The notes below the pieces were generated by a model, which saw only the letters and a program-made list of their open reading frames with translations, ran no database searches and had not been told where the DNA came from. The position numbers and the translations under genes are program-made. This document shows, piece by piece, positions 1-8,201 of a DNA stretch of 64,000 nucleotides (its first letter is position 1; every line of letters begins with the position of its first letter). The stretch is from Nosocomiicoccus massiliensis. GTDB lineage: Bacteria > Bacillota > Bacilli > Staphylococcales > Salinicoccaceae. The stretch covers positions 1,364,001 to 1,428,000 of the forward strand of contig NZ_CP136964.1 of assembly GCF_002871345.2 (NCBI RefSeq), written 5' to 3'.

Positions 1-729
1 CGTAACGTTAAAGGTGCATTATTTATCGGAATGCTCGTGACGGCAATCATCGGTTACGTGACTGGACTTCTTCACATCGATAATGGTGTCGTATCTACGC
101 CTCCGTCACCAGTATTTTTTGATATCGACTTAGGCGGAGTATTTAGTCAATCGTTATACTCAGTCGTATTCGCATTTTTACTTGTAACACTATTCGACAC
201 GACAGGTACGATGATCGGTGTTGCTGAACAAGCAGGTCTTATGAAAAACGGCGAACTACCAGGTGCTAAAAAGGCGTTAATGGCAGATGCGGTCGCAACG
301 ACAGTTGGTGCGACGTTTGGTTCGACACCGTCAAGTGCGTATATCGAATCATCATCAGGTGTTCAAGTCGGTGGACGTACTGGGCTTACGACGTTAGTCG
401 TAGCGGTACTATTTATGTTAACGTTATTCTTTTCACCGATTATTGAATCTATTTCAGCGTTATCTGCAATTACAGCACCAGCACTTATAATCGTTGGTAG
501 CTTTATGATGACGGGATTAGCGAAAGTCAATTGGTCGCGTTTTGATGACGCATTCCCAACGTTTATTATCGTTTTAACGATGCCATTTACGGCAAGTATC
601 GCAACGGGAATCGCGCTCGGATTTATCACATATCCGTTACTCAAACTCGTTGCAGGTAGAGGTAAAGAAGTTCATCCTTTAATATATGTGTTTGCGGTAT
701 TATTCATTATCCAAATCGGATTCTTATAA
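1..729 (+). CDS. NCS2/AzgA-type purine permease, C-terminal part
   Basis: The frame is open from base 1, so the gene starts outside the window; 242 C-terminal residues are present. It is an integral membrane permease of the AzgA branch (PbuG/PbuO-like), expected to import hypoxanthine, guanine or adenine with protons. The motifs FDTTGTMIGVAEQAG and TPSSAYIESSSG are typical of this branch and line the substrate path; several hydrophobic segments follow. The ATG at 31 is internal, because hydrophobic sequence of the same family continues upstream of it. It ends in front of a strong hairpin at 769-810. The exact base transported cannot be read from the sequence. Confidence 0.85.
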   Translation, partial: RNVKGALFIGMLVTAIIGYVTGLLHIDNGVVSTPPSPVFFDIDLGGVFSQSLYSVVFAFLLVTLFDTTGTMIGVAEQAGLMKNGELPGAKKALMADAVATTVGATFGSTPSSAYIESSSGVQVGGRTGLTTLVVAVLFMLTLFFSPIIESISALSAITAPALIIVGSFMMTGLAKVNWSRFDDAFPTFIIVLTMPFTASIATGIALGFITYPLLKLVAGRGKEVHPLIYVFAVLFIIQIGFL

Positions 730-768
730 GGAGAGATATTTTACTCATACAGAGGACGAATAAAACAA

Positions 769-810
769 AAATACGGTAAATGATTCTTGAATCATTTACC
801 GTATTTTTTT
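769..810. terminator. Bidirectional intrinsic terminator
   Basis: A 17-bp perfect stem (770-786 with 789-805) is followed by seven T on the plus strand and flanked by an A-rich run on the other side. It lies between convergent genes, the permease and the lipoprotein, and can serve both. Confidence 0.85.
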
Positions 811-838
811 ATTTACATAATTATAGAAAATGTAAAAA

Positions 839-1900
839 TCAATACTCTGATGGTGTTACGATATTGCTGTAGTACCGTAAGATGTCGTAAGGAACTTTAA
901 GGATAGGTACAACTTTGGCCTCATTAATAATTCTCTTAGATTCGTTGAGTGAGTAATTATCATCATCTAGCCATCTTTGATCTTGAAAATGTGCAGGCAC
1001 GTTATAATAAGTAAATGTACCATCTTTGTTATCGACAAAAGTCACTTGTCCATCAGCGAGTATTTTAGCCTGAATAGTTATCGTTCCTTCCTGTAGCGCG
1101 ACAGTACTATCTATATTATAGGGATTTAGTGGCTTATTACTCATATCACTATATGTGAGGTAAGGCGTTGTCGGATCTACTGGAATCGAATCTATTGTTT
1201 CATCATTGTAAAAATATGTCAGCCACGCTAGAGCGATGATATCTTCTTTTGAGTAATCTTCGTAAGTCATTTCATCAGTTAAAACAATTTTTTGTGATAT
1301 CTTTTCTAAATCATCATCGTAGTATTTGTCAAATAAATCTTTAATATTAAACACATATCCTATTTCTCTGAATTCTGCATAAGACAAAGTTTGTTGAGTT
1401 CCTGTTATGACAATTTCATTTGTTTCTTCATCTATAATTATTATAGATTGTGCGTTTGTTTTTGGTGGAGATACTGAATAAATTTTTTGATTTTTAGTCA
1501 AGCCAGGGGAAATATGATAATCCATGGGACTTAATAGTAAACGGTCTATTTGTTCAACTGAAGTAAAACTAGGTGCGCTATGTTCAAAAGAGCCAGATAA
1601 CAAATCATCAGCAGTTATACTAATGTCGCTGATTGAATCTTCTTTAAGCGCCATTGCAACGATGTCATTAACAGTTAGATTTTCATAAGACTGTTTCTCT
1701 TTTGACTTATCCTTAGTATCTTTTTTCATATCTGCTTTTTTATTGCTCTCATTATCTTTATCTTTCTTTTTGTCTATTACTTGTTTGTCTTGTTCTGAAC
1801 TATTCTTTCGCTCAACGACAATCTCTTCAGGATTTTCTTGTGATTGGCTACAAGCAGAAAGAGTTAATGTTAGTAAACATAACATCAATAGAAATCTCAT
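839..1900 (-). CDS. Lipoprotein of unknown function
   Basis: A 353-residue predicted surface lipoprotein. The signal peptide MRFLLMLCLLTLTLSAC ends in a clear lipobox (LSAC). It is followed by a Lys/Asp/Ser-rich linker of about 60 residues and then a globular region ending in ...YSNIVTPSEY. An upstream ATG at 1906 lies only about 3-4 bases from AAGGAG (1911-1916), so the second ATG at 1900 is the better start. I do not recognise a named domain with confidence; similar extracellular lipoproteins of unknown role occur in staphylococci and Listeria. It appears monocistronic, with the terminator at 769-810 downstream. Confidence 0.75.
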   Translation of the reverse strand: MRFLLMLCLLTLTLSACSQSQENPEEIVVERKNSSEQDKQVIDKKKDKDNESNKKADMKKDTKDKSKEKQSYENLTVNDIVAMALKEDSISDISITADDLLSGSFEHSAPSFTSVEQIDRLLLSPMDYHISPGLTKNQKIYSVSPPKTNAQSIIIIDEETNEIVITGTQQTLSYAEFREIGYVFNIKDLFDKYYDDDLEKISQKIVLTDEMTYEDYSKEDIIALAWLTYFYNDETIDSIPVDPTTPYLTYSDMSNKPLNPYNIDSTVALQEGTITIQAKILADGQVTFVDNKDGTFTYYNVPAHFQDQRWLDDDNYSLNESKRIINEAKVVPILKVPYDILRYYSNIVTPSEY

Positions 1901-2157
1901 TAGCATTTTCTCCTTAATCTAATTGATTCAGTGTAATTATATCGAAAACTATTAATATTGCTAAATAAAAATAGGGATAAACATAGGAAGTTTATTCCTA
2001 TTTTGCGATATACGTGTTTGTTTTTAGTATACTCTCGTGATTACTACGTGTATCTGTATTTACAAGTGTTATTTTTAATGAACTTAGATTGTCTAGTGAT
2101 TCTATATCTATTTAGCATGAGCATATTAATAAAAAGAACTATGTAAGATAACTATCC

Positions 2158-2502
2158 CTAAAATGTGGAAAGACCTAGCCTTTCTTGAATTCTGTAGAGA
2201 ATTGTTTTCATAACACTATCTTCTCTTTCTTCTTCATAATCGAGCGTGTAAATACCATCTTCGTTGTTCCAAAGTCTATTGTAGTATTCGTTCATAGCAA
2301 TCATTTCTTCGCTGTCCGAATTTGACTTCACAATAAGGTCTGTTTCTAAGTTTAAGTCTTTCAAGTTACGTCTTGTAAAGTTAGATGAGCCTAGAATTAA
2401 TGTGGATTCCTCACCATTATTGTTATGAAGCATAAATTTTGCATGATACTGCTCGCCATGCGACTTATACCAACGAATTTCAGGTGGGTTTTTGTAGTTC
2501 AT
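2158..2502 (-). pseudogene. Phospholipase-D-like protein, truncated C-terminal remnant
   Basis: About 114 codons of the C-terminal half of a PLD-superfamily protein. The second HKD-type motif is visible as YHAKFML followed by GSSNFTRRNL, and a typical C-terminal tail (NEYYNRLW) follows. The first PLD half is absent: a TAG lies two codons upstream of the ATG, and the sequence beyond about 2505 reads in another frame as the start of an IS3-type transposase. A single HKD motif is usually not sufficient unless the protein dimerises, so this is most likely a dead fragment. No ribosome binding site is seen at 2502. Confidence 0.7.
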
Positions 2503-2599
2503 TAACTACTTTTACCTTAAATTCAAAGCTATGTTTTTTATACTTCATACAAAAACACCCCTAAAGTTGGATTTTAGTGTCCAACTTTTGGGTAGCACA
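2503..2599 (-). mobile_element. IS3-family (IS150-like) end remnant with the start of orfA
   Basis: On the minus strand an imperfect inverted repeat (about 2553-2597, arms containing AAAGTTGGA and TCCAACTTT) is followed by an ATG at 2548. From there the frame reads MKYKKHSFEFKVKVVNEL, closely resembling the helix-turn-helix start of IS3-group OrfA transposases. After this the frame runs into the PLD-like remnant and stops. The outer end (TGCTACCCAAAAGTTGG on the minus strand) looks like an IS terminal repeat. The rest of the element is missing, which suggests that an adjacent deletion removed most of the IS together with the 5' part of the PLD gene. Confidence 0.6.
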
Positions 2600-2623
2600 T
2601 CATTCTAGACAGGAGTTTTTATT

Positions 2624-2644
2624 ATGAGAAACGGGTATGTGTAA
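2624..2644 (+). CDS. Possible six-codon leader peptide
   Basis: AGGAG at 2611-2615 stands 8 bases before an ATG opening the frame M-R-N-G-Y-V-stop. Its TAA overlaps an ATG at 2644 (TAATG) that is in frame with the downstream oxidoreductase. It could couple translation or be a chance remnant next to the IS end. No conservation evidence is available here. Confidence 0.2.
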   Translation: MRNGYV

Positions 2645-2670
2645 TGAAACAGTTAGAAATGAGGTTGTAT

Positions 2671-4071
2671 ATGAAAATCGCAATTGTCGGTGCAGGCATG
2701 GCCGGCATCGGAACACTTCGCTATTATATTGACCATATCGATAATCCTGATATGGAAATTTATATGTTCGATGATTCAAATGCTGCAGGGACTGGATATC
2801 CATTTGGGCCAGATGATGACGCATTATTACTCAACCAGCGACTAAAAAAGATGACGCTCGCACCGTGGGACGATAAAAAAGAATACGTCAAATATTTAAA
2901 GAAAAATAATCCGGACTTATTAAAGCACGAATTTATTACGCGACCAGAATTTGGTGAGTATTCTAAAGACGTGTTTTCAGAGTATGTAAAAGATAGCCGA
3001 GTGACGTTCGTACCGACAGTCGTCGATGATATCGATGTAATAGAAAAGACGTATATCATACATGCAGATGAAAAATACGAAGTCGATATCGTACACTTAT
3101 GTATCGGTCAGTTGCCTCAAACGGATATTTATAATTTAAAAGAAATTGACAAATATATCGCAACACCGTTTCCGATAGAACGCAATAGTGAGGTGTTATT
3201 AAACGCGAAATCTGTCGGAGTGATTGGGACAAACTTAACGTCACTCGATATTATTATGTATTTACATCACAATAACTATAAAAACGATATTTTAGTGACG
3301 TCACGAAGTGGCACAGTGCCCTTCATTAGAGGAAATGAAGCGGAAGTCGATATCGACGTAGAAGCGCTAAAACAAAATAGAGACATCACGATTCAAACAA
3401 TCGTCGATATATTTAAAGAAGAAACGAAGAAGCAAGGTATAGATTTTCATCTTTTAACAGAGCTCAATGACATGCCGGTCCTCGATTCTCTCACATATCA
3501 ACTCGAACATTTAGATACGCTCGGTGTAGTTCAACAAATCGCTGAAGCAATGTCAGAAGTACTTCGAGAAGTGTGGAATCATTTGTCCATAGAGGATAAA
3601 AAGTACTACATTAAGCATATAAAAGGGACGCACGGCCAATTAACGGGACCATTTCCGAAAATGACAGCTGAAAAAATCGTAGAACTAATTGAAGCAGGAC
3701 AATTAACTTACGTATCGGGAGTAAAAGATATTAGTTATGATGACGAGTTTGTTATCAACTCTGAAGATGGTAGTTATTCAGCAGACGTTATGGTGAGTGC
3801 GGTCGGTCCAAACTTAAGTGGCGAAAATTTAGCCGATGAAAACAACGCTTCACCTTTAGTGAAGACGCTTATTGAAAAGGGGATTCTACAAGTCGACGAG
3901 CTTGGCGGTATAAAGATTACATACCCCGAGTTTTCGGTAATCTCTAAAGCTGGTGTGTTAGATACTATGAAATTATACGGGAACTTAGTATCTACAACGC
4001 ACATCAATAACTCTGGTGTGAACTTAATATTAAAGAAAATACCGCATTCGATTGACAAAATTATCCAATGA
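2671..4071 (+). CDS. FAD/NAD(P)-binding protein (NAD_binding_9-like)
   Basis: A 466-residue soluble protein with an N-terminal dinucleotide-binding fold: IAIVGAGMAGIG within the first 16 residues, then a second glycine-rich stretch near residue 180 (VGVIGTNLTSLD). The overall pattern fits the FAD-NAD(P)-binding proteins of unknown substrate found in staphylococci and actinobacteria. The ATG at 2671 is chosen because GAGG (2661-2664) stands before it and the GxGxxG fold then begins at residue 3. In-frame ATGs at 2644 and 2659 would add up to nine residues, and 2644 could be used by coupling with the short upstream frame. The substrate is unknown. Confidence 0.75.
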   Translation: MKIAIVGAGMAGIGTLRYYIDHIDNPDMEIYMFDDSNAAGTGYPFGPDDDALLLNQRLKKMTLAPWDDKKEYVKYLKKNNPDLLKHEFITRPEFGEYSKDVFSEYVKDSRVTFVPTVVDDIDVIEKTYIIHADEKYEVDIVHLCIGQLPQTDIYNLKEIDKYIATPFPIERNSEVLLNAKSVGVIGTNLTSLDIIMYLHHNNYKNDILVTSRSGTVPFIRGNEAEVDIDVEALKQNRDITIQTIVDIFKEETKKQGIDFHLLTELNDMPVLDSLTYQLEHLDTLGVVQQIAEAMSEVLREVWNHLSIEDKKYYIKHIKGTHGQLTGPFPKMTAEKIVELIEAGQLTYVSGVKDISYDDEFVINSEDGSYSADVMVSAVGPNLSGENLADENNASPLVKTLIEKGILQVDELGGIKITYPEFSVISKAGVLDTMKLYGNLVSTTHINNSGVNLILKKIPHSIDKIIQ

Positions 4072-4084
4072 ATGACGACTGATG

Positions 4085-4093
4085 TGTTATACT
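4085..4093 (+). promoter_or_regulatory. Extended -10 promoter of the thi operon
   Basis: TGT-TATACT at 4085-4093 matches an extended -10 element (TGnTATAAT). No good -35 is visible, as expected for this class. It lies about 17 bases before the TPP aptamer. Confidence 0.5.
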
Positions 4094-4109
4094 AAAGAAA
4101 ATAATATAG

Positions 4110-4189
4110 ACATTTCGGGGTGCTACTTTTGTGGCTGAGATTATACCCATTGAACCTGTACAGATAATGCTGGCGTAGGTAACAAATGT
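4110..4189 (+). promoter_or_regulatory. TPP riboswitch (thi box) aptamer
   Basis: The conserved thi-box segments are present: GGGGTGC at 4117-4123, CTGAGATTATACCC at 4135-4148, GAACCTG at 4152-4158 and the GATAATGCTGGCGTAGG stretch at 4163-4179. The P1 helix can form between ACATTT (4110-4115) and AAATGT (4184-4189). It senses thiamine diphosphate and should switch off thiM-thiE-thiD when the cofactor is plentiful. Confidence 0.95.
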
Positions 4190-4203
4190 TTAGGGCTTCT
4201 TTG

Positions 4204-4245
4204 AGCACTCCGAAATTATGAAAATAATTAAGGAGTGCTTTTTTT
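4204..4245 (+). terminator. Riboswitch expression platform: terminator that includes the thiM ribosome binding site
   Basis: AGCACTCC (4204-4211) pairs with GGAGTGCT (4232-4239), with an inner AATTAT/ATAATT helix and a GAAA loop, followed by seven T. The thiM Shine-Dalgarno AAGGAG (4230-4235) sits in the 3' arm and the TTG start (4244) at the end of the U run. The hairpin can therefore both end transcription and hide the ribosome binding site. Confidence 0.85.
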
Positions 4246-5050
4246 GTTTGATTTTAAACCGGGGTTTCCGCTTCAATCGAGCCCGCTCGTGAACTGTATT
4301 ACGAATCAGATTTCTATAGAAATGATCGCAAACAGTTTACTCTATGTCGGTGCAAAACCGATTATGGCCGCTCATATCGAAGAACAAGATGAAGTAATTC
4401 AAGCCGTAGACGCATTGTTTATTAACTTAGCGCGCCTACCACACAATGAAGCGACACATTTAGTACATGCAGCGAAGCGTGCGAATTCTCATAAAAAGCG
4501 AGTCGTTGTTGATTTAGTCGGATACGGCGTCAGTCAGTTTAGAAATAGTATTGGTGACGCACTTGTTGATCTTAAGCCGGCAGTAGTAAAAGGCAATATG
4601 TCTGAAATGCGTGCTTTTTGTAAACTGAAGAGCCATGGCCGAGGGGTAGATGCTGGTGAAGAGGATACGAAAGCGGACCGTTTAGAGGAATTAATCGACG
4701 CGTTAAAAGATAAAACACTAGAGCATGAAAACACAGTCTTCTTAGCGACAGGTCCAGTCGATATTATCGTCAGTAAAGATCATGTAGTAAAACTATCGAA
4801 TGGCGTCGAATATAACGGTCAATTTACTGGAACTGGAGACACGGTCGGTGCGCTTATAGCTGCGAATTTAGGTAGTGGTCTTCATCCTGTAGACGCATGT
4901 ATTAACGGAGTCAGTTATTTTAACATTTGCGGTGAAGTCGCAGCAGAGAAAAGTCGTGGTCTTAACGAATTTAGATTTCATTTATTAAACGAGTTATCTC
5001 TATTAAAAGATACAGATTGGACGAAAGAAGTTAAAGGAGAATACGTATGA
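4244..5050 (+). CDS. thiM: Hydroxyethylthiazole kinase ThiM
   Basis: Phosphorylates 4-methyl-5-(2-hydroxyethyl)thiazole in thiamine salvage; cytoplasmic, 268 residues, normal length. Family landmarks are VNCITNQIS near the N-terminus and the ATP-site motif FTGTGDTVGA near residue 200. TTG at 4244 is chosen because AAGGAG ends 8 bases before it; a GTG at 4235 lies inside the Shine-Dalgarno itself. Unusually, the active-site position that is Cys in Bacillus subtilis ThiM (G-G/T-G-C) is Asp here, as in ThiD and ribokinases. Its end overlaps thiE by ATGA, and TPP should repress it through the upstream riboswitch. Confidence 0.9.
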   Translation: MFDFKPGFPLQSSPLVNCITNQISIEMIANSLLYVGAKPIMAAHIEEQDEVIQAVDALFINLARLPHNEATHLVHAAKRANSHKKRVVVDLVGYGVSQFRNSIGDALVDLKPAVVKGNMSEMRAFCKLKSHGRGVDAGEEDTKADRLEELIDALKDKTLEHENTVFLATGPVDIIVSKDHVVKLSNGVEYNGQFTGTGDTVGALIAANLGSGLHPVDACINGVSYFNICGEVAAEKSRGLNEFRFHLLNELSLLKDTDWTKEVKGEYV

Positions 5051-5679
5051 CATTCGATTTAAGTTTATATTTAGTGACAGGACGCTATGATTATAGCGAT
5101 GATGAGTTTTTATCGATCATTGAAGAAGCGTGCAAAAATGGGGTCACGATCGTACAACTACGAGAAAAAGAGTTAACGACAAACGCGTTTTATAATCTCG
5201 CCGTTAAAGTAAAAGAAGTGACGGACAAATATAACGTGCCACTTATTATTAATGACCGTGTAGATATTGCTTTAGCAGTTGACGCTGCGGGGGTTCATAT
5301 CGGGGATGATGAGTTACCTGTACATATTACTCGACAAATTATAGGTGACGATAAAATACTCGGTGTCACTGTAAAAACAACCACTCGAGCGATAGAAGCA
5401 GAGAGAGGTGGCGCAGATTATTTCGGCGTCGGGGCATTCTTTGATACAAACACAAAAGAAACGATTGTTCAGTCGAAAGAAGCGTTAGTCGAGGTCATTC
5501 AACATACGAACGTGCCATCTGTTGGGATCGGTGGTCTTAAAGAAGAAAACATAGACGTATTAAAAGACACAGGAGTAAAAGGTGCAGCTATTGTTTCTGA
5601 AATTATGTTAGCAGAAAACGTTGCAGAAAAAGTAAGTGGTTTAAAACAAAAAATAGATTATATTTTGGAGGACAATTAG
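5047..5679 (+). CDS. thiE: Thiamine-phosphate synthase ThiE
   Basis: Joins hydroxymethylpyrimidine diphosphate and thiazole phosphate to give thiamine phosphate. It is a TIM-barrel enzyme of 210 residues, the usual size. Visible motifs: VQLREKE (about 37-43), LIINDRVDIAL (about 65-75), GVHIGDDELP (about 80-89), DYFGVGAFFDTNTK (about 122-135) and GIGGLKEENI (about 158-167). Its ATG overlaps the thiM stop (ATGA), so translation is coupled. Third member of the TPP-controlled unit with thiM before it and thiD after it. Confidence 0.95.
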   Translation: MTFDLSLYLVTGRYDYSDDEFLSIIEEACKNGVTIVQLREKELTTNAFYNLAVKVKEVTDKYNVPLIINDRVDIALAVDAAGVHIGDDELPVHITRQIIGDDKILGVTVKTTTRAIEAERGGADYFGVGAFFDTNTKETIVQSKEALVEVIQHTNVPSVGIGGLKEENIDVLKDTGVKGAAIVSEIMLAENVAEKVSGLKQKIDYILEDN

Positions 5680-6501
5680 ATGATTAACTCAACACCACAA
5701 GCAGTTACAATCGCAGGTTCAGACTCTGGAGGTGGCGCAGGAATTCAAGCAGATTTAAAAACATTTCAAGCGCGTAACGTATTTGGAATGAACATTGTCG
5801 TCGCACTCACTGCACAAAACACAAAAGGCGTACAAGACGCGTATTATGTACCGACAGAGTTTATTGATGCACAATTTGATTCTCTCGCAGATGATTTTAA
5901 AATCGGTGCGTGTAAAACAGGTATGCTCGCAAGTGAGGCACATGTAAAATGTGTTGTAGAAAACTTAAAAAGAGTCGATTTTGGACCGTACATATTAGAT
6001 CCCGTGATGATAGCAAAAGGTGGTCATAAATTACTCGAAGACGGCGCAATCGACTCAATAAAGTCAGAATTAGTACCACTTGCAACGGTCATTACACCGA
6101 ACATTCCAGAAGCGGAAGTGTTAACAGGCTTAACGATTCAATCTGGAGAAGATATGGTTGAAGCGGCGAATTACTTAAAAGCACTAGGGGCAGAAAACGT
6201 CATTATTAAAGGCGGACACCGTGATGATTCATATGCTGAAGACTTCGTCAGTTTAAAAGATGAAGAGTTTTGGATGCGCGGCACACGTATCGATACAAAT
6301 CGTACACACGGTACAGGGGATACGTTCGCAGCGTGTATCGCATCTGAACTTGCTAAAGGAAATGATCTAAAAACGTCAATTATTACGGCGAAGAGTTTTA
6401 TCCAAAGCGCGATTGAAGAAGGTATCGAAGTTGGTCACGGACATGGTCCCGTTAACCACTGGGCAGAGGTAAAAAATAGTATTGAAATTATCGAAAAATA
6501 A
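5680..6501 (+). CDS. thiD: Hydroxymethylpyrimidine (phosphate) kinase ThiD
   Basis: Phosphorylates HMP and HMP-P for thiamine synthesis; ribokinase fold, 273 residues. The start shows TIAGSDSGGGAGIQADLKTF (residues 8-27) typical of ThiD; LDPVMIAKGG lies mid-protein and HGTGDTFAACIA near the C-terminus carries the catalytic Asp. The ATG follows the thiE stop directly, with GGAGG ahead of it inside thiE. The order thiM-thiE-thiD differs from the tenA-thiD-thiM-thiE order known from Staphylococcus aureus, and no tenA is present here. Confidence 0.92.
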   Translation: MINSTPQAVTIAGSDSGGGAGIQADLKTFQARNVFGMNIVVALTAQNTKGVQDAYYVPTEFIDAQFDSLADDFKIGACKTGMLASEAHVKCVVENLKRVDFGPYILDPVMIAKGGHKLLEDGAIDSIKSELVPLATVITPNIPEAEVLTGLTIQSGEDMVEAANYLKALGAENVIIKGGHRDDSYAEDFVSLKDEEFWMRGTRIDTNRTHGTGDTFAACIASELAKGNDLKTSIITAKSFIQSAIEEGIEVGHGHGPVNHWAEVKNSIEIIEK

Positions 6502-6503
6502 AA

Positions 6504-6531
6504 AAAGGGAGTTCCATTCGGAACTCCCTTT
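6504..6531. terminator. Bidirectional intrinsic terminator
   Basis: AAAGGGAGTTCC pairs with GGAACTCCCTTT around an ATTC loop. The minus strand continues in seven T, so it is an especially good terminator for csbD; it can also end the thi transcript. Confidence 0.85.
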
Positions 6532-6540
6532 GTCATGCGA

Positions 6541-6726
6541 TTATTCGCCTAATTTACCAAGTTTGTCTTTTGCCTTTTCAGATGCGTTATCAATTGAATC
6601 TTTCGCTTTACCAGCAGCTTGATCTGCTTTACCTTCGAATTCTTTACTCTTATCGTTTAACGCTTTACCAGCTGTTTCTTTTGCTTTACCTTTTAATTGA
6701 TCTACTTTACCTTCAAATTTACTCAT
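6541..6726 (-). CDS. CsbD family general stress protein
   Basis: A 61-residue, highly charged, Ala/Lys/Asp/Gly-rich protein without hydrophobic segments. Two copies of the pattern FEGKxDQxxGKAK are visible (residues 4-16 and 30-42), the hallmark of CsbD/YjbJ proteins. Members are abundant under stress, but their biochemical role is unknown. The upstream region carries a clear SigB-type promoter (6763-6787), so induction by general stress is expected. AAAGG precedes the ATG. It lies between the thi terminator and tcyP, transcribed leftwards. Confidence 0.9.
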   Translation of the reverse strand: MSKFEGKVDQLKGKAKETAGKALNDKSKEFEGKADQAAGKAKDSIDNASEKAKDKLGKLGE

Positions 6727-6762
6727 TCATATCATACCTTTCATTTCTGAAGTACTAGATAT

Positions 6763-6787
6763 ATACCCGGTTTATATGTTTTAAAAC
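6763..6787 (-). promoter_or_regulatory. SigB promoter of csbD
   Basis: On the minus strand GTTTTA, 13 bases, GGGTAT: a full match to the staphylococcal/bacillar sigma-B pattern (GTTTWW, N12-15, GGGWAW). It lies 37 bases upstream of the csbD start. Confidence 0.8.
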
Positions 6788-6806
6788 ATCGAACCGTAAA
6801 ATTGAG

Positions 6807-8201
6807 TTAGATATTTGAAGTTGTAAGTTCATCGTAAGACATATTATCGTAAGTGTCTTTATCTAATGTACCGTCAGTTTTTGCTGTTACAGTACCTGCG
6901 ACTATAGAGTCACTAACGTTTAATGCTGTACGTCCCATATCGATTAACGGCTCAACAGAAATTAATACTGCTGCGAGTGCGACTGGTAAGTTCATCGTAC
7001 TTAAAACGATAATGGCAGCAAACGTCGCACCGCCTCCTACACCAGCGATACCAAGGCTTGTAACTACGATAACGACGATTAACGTGAGTATAAACTGTAA
7101 GTCAACATTCACTCCAGCAACTGGTGCAACCATTATCGCAAGCATTGATGGGTAAATTCCTGCACATCCATTTTGTCCAATCGATAATCCGAAACTTGCA
7201 GAGAAGTTTGCAACACTTGACGGAACACCGAGACGTGTCGTTTGAGTTTGAATATTTAACGGTAACGCACCTGCACTTGAACGTGACGTAAATGCGAATA
7301 GTAACACTTCAGCCGTCTTTTTAACGTAAGTGAATGGGTTTAACCCCGTTAATGCAATAATAATTAAATGAACGATAAACATCGCAATGAGTGCAACGTA
7401 AGACGCGACGACGAATAAGCTTAAATCCACTAAAGCTCTAAAGTCACTTGTTGCAACAGTATTTGCCATAATTGCTAAAATTCCGTATGGCGTTAAGCGT
7501 AAAATGATTTTAACGAGTTCCATGACGAAATCGTTGAGGATTAAAATCCCCTCTGATAATTTGTTTGCACGTACTTCATCGTGTTTTTTAAACTTTAATA
7601 AACTATATCCGAGTAATGCTGTGAAAATTACGACCGCAATTGTCGAAGCACCACGCTGACCTGTAAAGTCTAAAAATGGATTTGCTGGGATCAGTTGCGT
7701 AATTTGCTCTGGTAACGTTAACCCTTCAATTTCTGAAGCTGTTGATTCAATATCTAAACTACGCGCGTTTTCAGCTTCCCCTAAATTAATACTTGAAGCG
7801 TCTAAGTTAAATGCGATAGCTGTCGTAATACCAATTACCGCAGAAATTGCAACGGTAATGAGTAAGATTGAAATTGCCTTAACTGCAGACTTTAAAAATT
7901 TCTCTCTAACTTCTAATTTCGCAAATGCACTTAAGATTGATACGAAGATCAGTGGAATAACGATCATACGTAGTAATCGAATGAAGCCATTTCCGATGAG
8001 GCCCATCCAACCTGTTGTTTGAGTTGTGACGTATGAATCAGCACCATATAGAAGCTGAATAATTCCTCCGAATACTAAACCAATACCGAGTGCGATTAAT
8101 ACGCGGTATGAAAATTTAATATGTTTTTTTTGCATGAAAAAAACTCCAACAAGGAGCGCAAAAAATACAACTAGATTTATAATAATAAATGTAGCGTCCA
8201 T
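6807..8201 (-). CDS. tcyP: L-cystine uptake carrier TcyP (DAACS family)
   Basis: A polytopic membrane symporter of the dicarboxylate/amino acid:cation family, 464 residues, about the size of Bacillus subtilis TcyP. Family segments include MIVIPLIFVSILSAFAKL (first half), the serine-rich FAFTSRSSAGALPLNIQT reentrant-loop region, and SFGLSIGQNGCAGIYP. ATG at 8201 (MDATFIIINLVV) is preferred over the longer frame from 8246: AGGA stands about 9 bases ahead of it and TcyP proteins begin in this hydrophobic helix. No terminator is seen before csbD, so some read-through is possible. It is divergent from the aldehyde dehydrogenase gene. Confidence 0.85.
   Translation of the reverse strand: MDATFIIINLVVFFALLVGVFFMQKKHIKFSYRVLIALGIGLVFGGIIQLLYGADSYVTTQTTGWMGLIGNGFIRLLRMIVIPLIFVSILSAFAKLEVREKFLKSAVKAISILLITVAISAVIGITTAIAFNLDASSINLGEAENARSLDIESTASEIEGLTLPEQITQLIPANPFLDFTGQRGASTIAVVIFTALLGYSLLKFKKHDEVRANKLSEGILILNDFVMELVKIILRLTPYGILAIMANTVATSDFRALVDLSLFVVASYVALIAMFIVHLIIIALTGLNPFTYVKKTAEVLLFAFTSRSSAGALPLNIQTQTTRLGVPSSVANFSASFGLSIGQNGCAGIYPSMLAIMVAPVAGVNVDLQFILTLIVVIVVTSLGIAGVGGGATFAAIIVLSTMNLPVALAAVLISVEPLIDMGRTALNVSDSIVAGTVTAKTDGTLDKDTYDNMSYDELTTSNI

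Noticed and set aside
1958..2146. 62-codon plus-strand frame in the gap after the lipoprotein
   Set aside because: AT-rich, Tyr/Leu/Ile-biased, no ribosome binding site and no recognisable domain.
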